From the NCBI GenBank assembly GCA_031771865.1, contig JASISA010000010.1, positions 620,001-684,000 of the forward strand: a DNA stretch of 64,000 nt, read 5' to 3'. Within the stretch, counting starts at the first letter, position 1. Each line of letters starts with the position of its first letter. The notes below the pieces were generated by a model that saw only the letters and a program-made list of their open reading frames with translations, searched no databases and was not told where the DNA came from. This DNA is from Nothophaeocryptopus gaeumannii (Eukaryota > Ascomycota > Dothideomycetes > Mycosphaerellales > Mycosphaerellaceae). Positions 33,495 to 43,473 of the stretch are shown in pieces. A program made the translations under genes and the position numbers.

Positions 33495-34658
33495 ATGGGC
33501 TCCTCCAAGCGGTTCAACGCGTACGCGATCCTTCCGACCTTGATGATCCTCACGGCCTTCATCCTATCACTCCTTTGCATATTCGCAGGGTCAAAGCCCG
33601 GAATGATGGACGATTACTCATTGCTCACACTCAACACTTCTCGACTCGGCCAGAATGCCATGGAGAAGATCGACAACAAGATCATGGGACTGAATGTCAC
33701 CAGGATCGTCACACTCAAGAAGCGCGCCATGCCAGAGCCATTTGTGGTTCTCGCAGTCCCAACAGTCACCACCGCACCCACTGCCACAATCACCCTCGAG
33801 GCCAGAGGCATCAGCAACCTAGTCGGCGACCTCACCGAAGGCGTAGACTCCATCCAATCCGAAGTCGGCGGCAAAGTCACATCCATTCAATCCGGCATCG
33901 AAAGCAAAGCAACCGAACTCGCCACCGCTATCGAATCCAAAGCCTCTTCAATCGAAGGCGTAGTCGCTTCCAAAATCTCCAGCGTCATCGGCGCCGCGCA
34001 AACAGCAGTCGTCAATTCCGTCAATGACACTTACATGGACGTGCTTAACGAACTCGACCTCAAGGATTTCTACCAGATCCACATGAAAACTACCTGCTCC
34101 GGCGAATACGTCACCCCGAACGGAACCAACATCACCATCGACGTCAGCCCCCCACCGCCACACGGCACCAAGAAAGTCGTGGATAAGTGTGAGCAACATT
34201 CTGCTCTCAACCCACTCATCCTAATCCGCATACTCTACTACATCGGAATCGCCTTCCTCGGGACCTCCCTCCTCCTGTCAATCTGGGCCACAGCGCGCTT
34301 TAGCAAAACTCTCGCCCTTGTCAATATACTCGCCTCCCTACCCGCTCTCTGCTTCTTAGCTCTCGCCTCCGCCGCTGCACATGGTGTCGCGATAGGAGTA
34401 ACTGGGATTCTCAATTTTCTGGGTAGTGAGGTTGGACTGAAAGCGCAGGCGGGGCATAAATTTATTGCCTTGACTTGGGCGACGACGACTTTGATTTTGG
34501 TGGATATTGGATTGTGGGTGATTTTGGGCTTTGTGGGGGAGAATGTGCCGCCTGTTTTTAGCAGGAATAGAGATGATGTGGTGATTGGAGAGAAGGGAAA
34601 CGAGGAACATGAGATGCAGGTTAGACATCCGCATATGGGGAGGCAGTCGGAGTTGTGA
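33495..34658 (+). CDS. SUR7/PalI family membrane protein
   Basis: A single exon, 387 residues, with the four-helix topology of SUR7/PalI proteins. TM1 (YAILPTLMILTAFILSLLC) is followed by a long extracellular loop and TM2-TM4 in the C-terminal half: IRILYYIGIAFLGTSLLL, LVNILASLPALCFLALASA and LTWATTTLILVDIGLWVIL. The loop has several NxT sites and an amphipathic repeat of Ser/Ile/Glu-rich units (KVTSIQSGIESKATELATAI). The cytosolic tail is charged and ends GRQSEL. Family members mark eisosomes and the cell cortex (SUR7, FMP45) or sense ambient pH (PalI/Rim9); which branch this belongs to cannot be settled by eye. The coiled repeat in the loop is a notable variation. Confidence 0.88.
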   Translation: MGSSKRFNAYAILPTLMILTAFILSLLCIFAGSKPGMMDDYSLLTLNTSRLGQNAMEKIDNKIMGLNVTRIVTLKKRAMPEPFVVLAVPTVTTAPTATITLEARGISNLVGDLTEGVDSIQSEVGGKVTSIQSGIESKATELATAIESKASSIEGVVASKISSVIGAAQTAVVNSVNDTYMDVLNELDLKDFYQIHMKTTCSGEYVTPNGTNITIDVSPPPPHGTKKVVDKCEQHSALNPLILIRILYYIGIAFLGTSLLLSIWATARFSKTLALVNILASLPALCFLALASAAAHGVAIGVTGILNFLGSEVGLKAQAGHKFIALTWATTTLILVDIGLWVILGFVGENVPPVFSRNRDDVVIGEKGNEEHEMQVRHPHMGRQSEL

Positions 34659-35206
34659 TGAACGACGATGATGAGCGTTAAGATTGAATTCTGGTGATGA
34701 CATGACTTGATGAGCGTTCATAGCGAGCATGAGTATGAAGATAGCCTTGGCGCGGACTTTGCAGATTCTCTCCATTTCTCGTGCGTTCCTGACACGCTCG
34801 AGCAACACAAACATATCGAAGACCCATTGTTCATACATGTTATAATCGAAGAGATTGGTTAGACCTCGAGCATGGCTCACATTGCACTGAAGGCCGTTGC
34901 AGTGCTGCTGATCTGCAATCTAATCAAAACCAGACCAAACTCCTAACTCTATGCCATCGCCATGCATCAAGGCTCTCATAAACAACATAGTGGCCCTGGC
35001 CGACTGTTGCATACTTGAGGCCGCTCTCATCTCTCATTTAGTCCCCGAGTCGACGCAATTCCAACTCGCTGAACGCTCATATAGCCCGATAATGCTGCTG
35101 GACGTCAGAATGCGATCAAGCCCATGGTCCAAGCTGGTACTGGGTGACTCTGCGATAGGTCTCAAGTCAGCTTCGATGTTCACGTCCCAGGAGAGCTTGG
35201 CACAAC
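34659..35206. other. Convergent intergenic region
   Basis: About 0.55 kb between the 3' ends of the SUR7-family and RTA1-family genes. Nothing recognised. Confidence 0.55.
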
Positions 35207-36182
35207 TCACTGAATATCCTTGGTCATGATGACCTTATCCACCATGCGCCCATTCCCACGGATCAAAGCAGCGACCTCGCTCGGGTGCACAACATTCATC
35301 GTAACCATAGCCAGGAACATAAGCAGCGCATCGAAGATGTATAGGTAGATCTCGTGCGAGATGATGTATCCGGAGTACCCCTGGCCGTATTCGACAAGGC
35401 GGATGATTGATCGGACAAAGATGAGGACGGAGACGATGTAGAGACTCCACATATGCTTCTGCCACGGTAAGCGAGAGCACTTGCTAGTCGGGGTACCGCG
35501 AACTCGAGCGTGAAAGATAGCGCCAGCGACGACGAAGAGTGCGAAGAAGAGAACTTGCAGACCGAGACCACCGAGGACGATTTTCTCGCCCATGTCGACT
35601 GAGTCGCCTCCACCAGCCATGATGCCACCACCTGGGACCAGTCAGTTTCAATGTCTCTCGAGAACAGTGTAGTATCGGTAGATCTTACCAGAACTCTGCA
35701 TCAAAAAACTCAACACATCGCCCGCAACAAACAATTTCGTCAACCACGTCCTCCTCACAATCAATGCATGATCTCCATCAACCATCATCACGATCCTGCC
35801 CAGCTCCATGTACACGCTCGCAGCGAAGAAAGCCGGGGCGATGAGCAGCAAGATCGATTGGATGATGTAAGGACCGAGCGTGTAATTTGGTGCTTCGGAG
35901 TGAGAGGCAGCTCTAGCGCAGTAGCCAATGAATTCGAAGAGCCCGCCGAGGAAGAAGGGAATCATGAACCAGGTTCGTGTGCGGAGCATTTGCCAGCCGT
36001 GGAGGGATGTGGATGCGAGGAAGAGGAGGGCGAAGATGATGGCTCCTGTGTTAAAAAGAGACTTAGCTGGTTGTCTTGCAGATACCGATGATGGGTATTA
36101 TATGCTTACCGGCCATGGATGGGACGTAGTTGTAGTACTTGAAGTCGGACAAGGCATCATCCTGACGGATGTCGAGGGTCAT
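35207..36182 (-). CDS. RTA1-like seven-transmembrane protein
   Basis: 284 residues, complement(join(35207..35631, 35689..36045, 36110..36182)), introns of 57 and 64 nt. The first exon ends PSMAG and the second adds AIIFALLFLASTSLHGW. Signature segments of the RTA1/RTM1/RSB1 family are FFLGGLFEFIGYCARA, YIIQSILLLIAPAFFAASVYM, LFVAGDVLSFLMQSSGGG, and the seventh-helix end DALLMFLAMVTMNVVHPSEV. Fungal members are plasma-membrane proteins linked to resistance to amphipathic toxins (RTA1, RTM1) or sphingoid long-chain-base release (RSB1). The substrate is unknown here. The N-terminus (MTLDIRQDDALSDFKYYNYVPS) is short and extracellular. All expected helices are present. Confidence 0.93.
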
Positions 36183-37252
36183 TGTTGTAGATGGGTGGAC
36201 TGCAAGGTCTTGTCGAAGTATCTCGTGTTGTCGATGAGCTGTGATGCCCGTAATGGCTGTTGAGTCTCGCAACTGATCTGTTTTATCTGTGTTCCGCGTC
36301 TACAGGCCTGGTATGTCTTTGCTTGATGCAGTAATCAACAGTAAAAGTCGCTCTTGTCGTCCGGACTTGATCAAGATGTCCAAGTGAATGTTGTTGTCTC
36401 TCAAGGTCAAACTTCAAGAAAAGGAACTCTTGCAAGCTATTTAACCTATCCCCCATCACCCATCGTTCCAAGCACAGCCACGCGTATCTATCGCATTCAC
36501 CTCCAAGCAAGACGCCAAAGAGTAAACAGTTCACCCAAAGAAGTTCCCTTCAACCCAAACAATTCTCGGTTCAATGCATCATGTTCGTCGCGATATGCAC
36601 GTCGTATTCCTCGGATCCGTCGTTTTGTCTCAGCAAACTGCCTATTCGGGTTAGTCACAATGGGGCTTTCAGAAGCGCATACGCACTCGGGTACAATCCG
36701 AATCCGATGGGGAGGTGTTGAGGAGGCTGAGGCTGGAGAATTGTAGGTAAATTTCTAGGCTGCGATATTCTCAGTCGCGTGGTAGGGGCACTAGTTGAGC
36801 ACAGAAACCTTCATGCTAGCCTGATCTTATCTTCGTAGCACCAGACTGGCGCTTTCCTCCAGTATATGCAGTCTGATACCGCTCGGATTCATAAGCGACT
36901 GCGTGGGTACTGCTGTTTTGGGTCGGCGTGAGAACGACGAGCTGCCAATGCTAGAGACTCGTAGGCGAAAGCGTTCAGAGTAGTTAAACTTCCCCCGAGA
37001 AGCAGGAAGGCAATGCCGTTAAGAATGTGGTGGCAGAACTACGCTTGTCGTTAGCAGAATTGTCTTGCAAGGGTCGCCCGCTAATTGATCCTCCTTTATC
37101 AAGATACGGATTGATGTAGATGGATCAGTAGCTTCAAATTCAGCACTCCTTTCTTGCATCGCTGCAAGCACTCCAGCTCTCTTACAGGCAAGCTTCACTG
37201 CCTTCGTCTACTCCACTATGCAGCTCTTCGCAGGGACGTTGGACCTTAATCG
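36183..37252. other. Intergenic, about 1.1 kb
   Basis: Upstream of the RTA1-family gene and downstream of the FMN monooxygenase (both minus strand). No gene, RNA or repeat is recognised; the longest open frame (130 codons, plus strand) has no protein-like pattern. Confidence 0.5.
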
Positions 37253-38907
37253 TTATCTTGACCCTTCAAGAACAGCCTCAAGCTCCTCCAGCGACAACTT
37301 CGTCTCAGCCTTCGTCGGAGGCACTTGCTTCGCCCCATTCGGATGCGAGTCAACAGTCTCAGCAGCCGTCATCTGCGCCCCATAATTCGTCAAAGCCTTA
37401 ATCTGATCCGGCGTCTTTCCCGAAAAGAAGCGATTCGGAGGTCTCGGCAGACCCAGATGCTCGCGCAGCGTATGGCCAGTATACTCTTTCCGGAACAGTC
37501 CACGACGTTGTAGTTCGGGTACAAGACGTTGTGTGATGTCGTCTAGGCCTTGCGGGAGATAGGGCATTACGCAGGTGAAGCCGTCGCAGGCGCCTGCTGC
37601 GAGCCATTGGCCCATTTCGTCGGCGATGCTTTGGGGTGTGCCGACGAACGCCATGCCGGCGTATCCTCCGTATCGCTGTGCGAGTTGGCGGACAGACAGG
37701 CCTTCTACCTCTGCGAGCTTCACCACAGACTCGCGCGAGGTGTGGCTGGCGTTGGTCGGCGGAAGATTCTTGGGCAGAGGCCCGTCCGGCTCGAAGCCAG
37801 ATGCATCGCATCCTAACGCGATCGAGAGTGAGGCGATAGCACTGTCGTAGTGGACGAGCGAATCTAGGTTCAGTCGTTTCTGCTGTGCCTCCTCCACTGT
37901 GTCACCCACAATAATCATTGCAGCTGGCAGAATGGCAATATGATCTCGATGGCGCCCGGCCTTCTCAGCTCTGGTCTTAATATCTGAGTAAAGAGCCTTG
38001 CCACCATTGATGTCCTTCGGCGAGCAAAACACAGCCTCTGCTGTCTCGGCGGCCAATTGTCGACCAGGCTCAGACTGTCCAGCCTGCACAATCACGGGCC
38101 AGCCTTGAATTGGTCGCGCAATGTTCAATGGCCCGCGGACGCTCAATTCTGGCCCCTTGTGATTGAGGACATGCATCTTCTCCGGGTCAAGGTACATGCC
38201 ACTCTCCCGATCCCGCACAAAAGCGTCGTCTGCAAAGCTGTCCCAGAGCCCAGTCACAACATCGTAGAATTCTCGCGCTCGTTTATACCGGTCAGAATGC
38301 TGCATGTGCTCGTCTTGGCCGAAGTTCTTCGCAGACTCGGGATTGCCAGTGGTGACGATGTTCCAGGCTGCTCTGCCACCACTGAGGTGATCTAGCGAGG
38401 CAAAACGTCGAGCAATGTGGTACGCCTCGTCGTATGTCGTAGATGCTGTGGCTGCTAAGCCAATCTTTGATGTTGCTTGGGAGAGCGCGGACAGCAGTGT
38501 AAATGGCTCAAAGGAGGTTGTTGTATGACTTCGCTTGAGGGCTTCAACTGGCATATTGAGCACAGCCAGGTGATCGGCCATGAAGAAGGCATCGAACTTT
38601 GCGGCTTCCAGTTTCTGGATGAAAGATTTGATGTGCTCATAGTTGAAGTTGGCGTCTGGATAAGATCCAGGGTATCCTATTGTTCGGTGAGTGAGTGTTC
38701 CATTGGCCGACTTCTCAATCACGCATACGCCAAGCTCCAGTATCTGTCACGAAGTCAGCACAGGAGAAGCATTGAGGAAACACTCTCTCTACTCACGCAA
38801 ACTCACAGGCCTCATGAAAGCCGTGAGGTCTATGTTCACTGTCAGGTATACCGCTCAACGCATCTCTTGCCACTTTCCCACATACGTAGCTGCTTCTCTT
38901 TCGCCAT
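37253..38907 (-). CDS. FMN-dependent monooxygenase (NtaA/SnaA/DszA family)
   Basis: 500 residues, complement(join(37253..38676, 38729..38743, 38797..38838, 38886..38907)), with introns of 47-53 nt and a 15-nt exon. Splicing gives an N-terminus MAKEKQLLNIDLTAFMRPV followed by SLHTGAWRYPGSYPDANFN, exactly the start expected for this two-component luciferase-like family. Further motifs are FDAFFMADHLAV, LDHLSGGRAAWNIVT, ARPIQGWPVIVQAGQSEPGR and FVGTPQSIADEMGQWL. These enzymes use FMNH2 supplied by a separate flavin reductase to attack amines, sulfur compounds or ketones; the substrate is not deducible. The frame is also open for 15 codons upstream of 38676, so an unspliced model starting at GTG 38722 would be a mis-annotation lacking the conserved N-terminus. 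No flavin reductase gene is adjacent. Confidence 0.93.
38729..38743 (-). other. 15-nt microexon of the FMN monooxygenase
   Basis: The exon ATACTGGAGCTTGGC lies between introns with GTGAGT...GACAG and GTATGC...AATAG. It contributes the conserved TGAW of the family motif HTGAWRYPG, and both neighbours supply the phase-1 nucleotides. Skipping it keeps the frame but deletes five conserved residues. Confidence 0.85.
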
Positions 38908-40150
38908 GTTGTCGGTGGTACGCTGCTATGGTTCAAAGGAAGTGTACCCAGAATTCAAGAGCTACCTCTACGCCCAGAGAGATGAGGTCCACAATGCGAT
39001 GTTCCTCCTCGAAGATGGCTTTGATGGTATATCTCAACGACGATTACAAATACGGCAGTGGGGCGTTCAAGCGTAGATGTCGTGATCGTCAGCGAGGCGG
39101 ATATTATCTTCTTGCTCTCGTCCGCCTTGTCAGAGACACGGGCTCCATGTAATATTGATTTAGTGATATGAACGCTAAAGTACCCAACAGATGTGGATGG
39201 ATGGTGTCGTGTTGTCCTCGGCAAATTGGCAGTCATTGCCGTGGTCAATTCAGGCATCCCGAGCTCGTAAGGCATGGAGGCGGCTAAGTGGCCCTTCAAA
39301 CGCCGTCAATCGCCGAGACTCAGATCTCTTGTGAAGTATTGGACGTCTCAACAACGTGGCCCATCCATACACTCTTTCCTGCCTCCTACCATGCCAAGAT
39401 GTTCAGCACGCCACGCGAGGAGGCTTATTCACGGCGAGCATACCGGACACGGAAGGTCTCGAATTCCACGGGCTGGGCAGCGCGGAAAGGATGGACAGTG
39501 AAAAGGTGCCCATGTCGCGTCTCCTGAGGCCCAGCGTGCCTCTCACAACATCATGCGAAGACCCATATCATCCATATTGGTACTCCTGCCAGCTTTAAGC
39601 TTGGCTGAAGACGTCTTGTACAGCGAGCAGCGTCTCCAGAAACGTTACATCGACCAAGCCGGCCATTGGCTCAAGCGCTGCTACCAGTCTGAACAACGTC
39701 CACCTCCGCTCCCCATACCCCATGGAGTCAAGCGCCACACGAGCGTTTCCCAGAGCCTCACCTTGTTCTTGATAAACTCGAGCCGCCTCGAACTCCTCCG
39801 CTTGCTCCGGAGCTGTCTCATCCTTCGTTGCTCCGATGATGCAAGAGCTCTGATCGCCTATCAACTCATGCGGTCTGACTACAGACTATCGACGATGATG
39901 GCGTCGTGGCCGGCATTGATTGCTGCGGCAGTGGCTGTTGACTACTGCCGTACAACAACTTAGAAGGGAGGGGTAGATTACAGTGAGAAGAGAGCTAGGT
40001 CTTGGGCTGGTAAGTTGTCAAAGGGAGCAAATATAAACGTTTCTTTGTTGTACTCGCTGCCGCAAACAATAGGCAAGCTTCCTGGCGTTTACGGCAGCCA
40101 CAGAGCCGCGGAAATACAAGGTGGCCAACCAGACGATCGACTTCTCGAGC
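38908..40150. other. Divergent intergenic region with possible 5' exon of aquaglyceroporin
   Basis: About 1.24 kb between two divergently transcribed genes. Just before 40151 an acceptor-like AATAG at about 40070-40074 precedes an in-frame coding-like stretch (KYKVANQTIDFSS), so the aquaglyceroporin may begin in an upstream exon here that I cannot place. Otherwise nothing recognised. Confidence 0.45.
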
Positions 40151-41545
40151 ATGCACTCGGGGAAGAGCAAAAGAGATGACCCGATGAGTCTACAGAACCT
40201 GCCGACAGCAGAGGGCTCGGTGACCCATCACGAGGTGTGTCGGCTTCTGTCTCGCCACCCACGACAATATGCAGACTGACAGGACATAGAATTCGCAGAA
40301 TGAGACCCTGCCTCCCGGCTAGAAGCGTCACCTCGATCGAACAGATGACAGCCTAGACTTCGACGACCGCACAACTTCTAAAATCGAAAGCGCAAGGAGG
40401 CATCTCGGTCTGCATCCTACAGCACCGATCATCGAAGAGCATGATACCGCGGACCATGCGCACTTGTGGTGGCCGAAGATACGTGGAACATTGAAGGAGC
40501 CGCTGGCAAAATTCTTCGGTGTTATGTTCATGGTGCTGTTCGGTGATGGAAGCGTAGCTCAGGTACTCCTGAGTGCTGGACAGACCACAGCTCCTGGAGC
40601 CGATGGGTATGGCAACTACCAGAGCATTAGCTGGGGATGGGGTCTGGGTGTCATGTTGGGAATATACATCGCTGGAGACTCAGGCGCGTATCTCAAGTGA
40701 GTGCCTATCACCCCAAAGGAGCTGCCCGAGCTGCTGACAACTATGCCACAGCCCGGCGATTACTTTGACAAATTGCCTCCTACGCAAGATCCCTCTCCGA
40801 CGATTCCCGCTCTATTTCCTGGCGCAATTCCTCGGAGGATTTGTAGGAGCCGGCATTGTCTACGCGAATTACATCAACGGGATCAACTCGTTTGAAGGCG
40901 GCACGAATCTGCGGACAGTACCTCCAGCACCCAAAGCAACTGGTGCGATCTTCTGCACGTATCCTCAATCCGATCTTACAAAGGCCAGTCAGGTAAGTCA
41001 GGCGCGTGTGCAACCTACCCTATTCCAGAAAGACGCACGCGATCAGCAGAGGACCGTGATGGCCTTTTGCTTCCGCTTAGAGCTCTCGGAAGACATTTAG
41101 CTGACCTTTTGTCTTTGTCCTGTAGTTTTTCAGCGAGTTCATCGCCAGCTCAATACTCATGTTCACGATCTTCGCCTTGAAAGACGACAGCAACAAAGGC
41201 CAGTTCTCAGCTAGCGGCAACTGGTTCCCTCTTACTCTCTTCTTCCTCATTTTCGGTCTTGGAGCTGCCTTTGGCTGGGACACAGGCTATGCCATCAACC
41301 TCGCCCGAGACTTTGGACCGCGTCTAATGAGCTACGCGGTCGGATATCAGGGCGTGTGGTCTGCAGGTGGCTACTACTTCTGGATACCCATGGTTGCGCC
41401 GTTCTGCGGTTGTCTTTTTGGATGGAGGGAAGGAAAGTTTCCAGTGGAGAAGATGGTTCAAACGATGAAGGCTGAGGAGTTCCAAAAGGCACTCGACGGG
41501 ATGCACGATGGGTCTATCATCAAACCGGTGATATTGTGGTCTTGA
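40151..41545 (+). CDS. Aquaglyceroporin (MIP family)
   Basis: At least 372 residues, join(40151..40234, 40323..40696, 40752..40992, 41126..41545). A six-helix channel for glycerol, water or other small solutes in the plasma membrane. The first half-helix motif NPA is formed across the second intron (SGAYLN|PAITLTNCLL, N153). The second is NLARD (N291) instead of NPARD, with Arg and the glycerol-facilitator Asp retained. Other landmarks are AKFFGVMFMVLFGDGS, GGFVGAGIVYANY, FFSEFIASSILM and WIPMVAPFCGCLFGW. NLA variants occur in fungal aquaglyceroporins. The first intron has two usable acceptors in the same phase: the earlier one (ACATAG) brings a TAG codon into frame ten codons later, the later one (GGCTAG) does not. 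The N-terminal cytosolic tail may extend further upstream. Confidence 0.9.
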
Positions 41546-42371
41546 GGGCCATGACTTGACTGCCACAGTACTTTGGGAGATGTGTCTGGGGGTTACGGCG
41601 ATTGAGACCACCCAGAAGCAGACACGAGCAGAGCAACAAAGACCTCAATTTGATGAGAATGAACCAAATATTGAATGATGCCGAACAACGTCACTTCATC
41701 GGCTCCACAGTGCCAAGCTGACCTGAGATTAGACCGTCAGATCTTCAATCCTGCTCTTTTGCCTTTGAAATCTCTCATCACACTATTAACGACAGTCACA
41801 ACTTTTATGGAGGAAGAGGAAAAACGCAGCAGGATGTGTCCCGGCTCGACAGCACTCAATATGGACTGATGATGACTTGGACGGACTGAGATCTGGGACA
41901 TGGAGTGAATACAGAACAGCATGGAGAAATGATTTCACCCCAGTGGCGCCGCGAATTGCCCATGGAGGCCCACACAGAACCCACTATTTCTGACTTCACT
42001 TGTTCGGTCCTCCAAGACCGCCTGAGATCTACAGCATGCTTCTTCGTAAGCTTACCCTTTGATGTTCGTTTCGAATGGCGAAGATGTCCAAGAAGTTGCT
42101 CCAGGACGGGATGAAACGCTCTTCATCGAGGAAAATAGCCACCTTCACAAGCAGACCCATTTCCCGGATATCGTAATACCCATAAAAAATTCAAAACTCG
42201 CACAGCACTTGATGTCGCGGCCTCGGAAACAGGATTGAAGAGAACCACTTTCCTTACATCACTATCAAGTGTTGCGCAGATAAGAGGATCGCTTCTTCTG
42301 TTTTCAGCATATTCCATCGTCCCTCAACTACTCACTCCATTCCAAACTAATGCCAGGCGGTTTCGATCAGC
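41546..42371. other. Intergenic, about 0.8 kb
   Basis: Between two plus-strand genes. No gene, repeat or RNA recognised; the end of the stretch is the presumed promoter of the HAD phosphatase. Confidence 0.5.
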
Positions 42372-43416
42372 ATGGCACCACACGCAGACGCACCAATGTC
42401 TCAGCAGGCGGAGAAGCTTGCCAAGCAGCAAGAGCCAGGTGTTGCGAACATGGGCACGAAGAGAAAGATCATCTGCTTTTCAGGTAATCATGAGTTCCAG
42501 GTCATATCGTTGAACGTACTCGATAGAGCACATCGGCTGACACCTACAAGACTTCGATGGAACCATTTTTATGCAAGACTCCGGACACATCCTCGTCAAC
42601 GCCTTCGGCTGCGGTCCAACGAAACTCGACACTCTCTCAAACCAAATCAAAACCGGCGAGCGAACCTTTCGCGACGTATCCGAGGAAATGTGGGCATCCC
42701 TCGATATACCATTCGACGACGGATTCAAAGCTCTCGAGCAAGGATTGGACATGGACAAGGGCTTCAAACAATTCCACACCTTCTGCATCAACAACAACAT
42801 CCCGTTCCACGTCATCTCATCCGGACTCAAACCAGTTCTGCAAAAGGTTCTAAACCGATTCCTAGGCGAAGAGCAAGCGAGCAGTATCGACGTTATCGCG
42901 AACGAGGCAATCGTAGACGGAAGCCAACCCTGGACACCCATCTGGAGACATCAGACAAATCTCGGACACGACAAAGCATTAAGTATCGACGAGTACCGCG
43001 ACAAAGCGAAATTAGAAAGCGAAGACGGCACAATCCCACTCATCATCTTCATCGGCGACGGAGTGTCAGACCTAGCCGCAGCAGGACAATCTGACATCCT
43101 ATTCGCCCGTCGCGGGCTCGCATTAGAAGAATACTGCATCGAAAAAGAAATCGAATATATTCCCTACGACAGCTTCGCAGATATCCGGCGCGAGGTGATG
43201 AATATCGCCAAGATCGATGAAGCGAAGACGAAAGGGGAAGGATTACCGATGCGATTCAATCCAAGAGCGAATATGTGGCGACGGATCAGTTCGAGACAGG
43301 CGGTGCCTATGCTCAAAGCTATGACGCCGAGCGTGGAGGAGAGGGCTTTCTTGTGGCCTGAGACGTTTACTACGCAGCAAAGACCGCCTGCGAGGACGGT
43401 GAAGACGTCGGCTTAA
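42372..43416 (+). CDS. HAD-superfamily phosphatase, phosphoserine-phosphatase-like
   Basis: 325 residues, join(42372..42483, 42551..43416), with one 67-nt intron that splits the catalytic motif and restores FSDFDGTIF (DxDGT, nucleophile and acid-base Asp). Motif II is FHVISSGLKP. The basic residue is likely one of the lysines following it, and motif IV is IIFIGDGVSDLAAA. The cap region between motifs I and II is all-helical. The arrangement fits the phosphoserine-phosphatase/MtnX-like branch, to which yeast YNL010W belongs. Substrates of that branch include small phosphorylated polyols and acids; the substrate here is unknown. A C-terminal basic, Pro-rich tail of about 40 residues follows the core. 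Cytosolic. It converges on the amidase gene, only 57 bp apart. Confidence 0.92.
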
Positions 43417-43473
43417 AACGTCGAGGATCTAGAGAGTGAGGAAAATGGATGATAGATACCCTACAGCACTAGA

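Noticed and set aside
40289..40322. In-frame TAG in the aquaglyceroporin taken as a nonsense mutation
   Set aside because: A second acceptor in the same phase (GGCTAG at 40322) removes it, so the gene can be intact.
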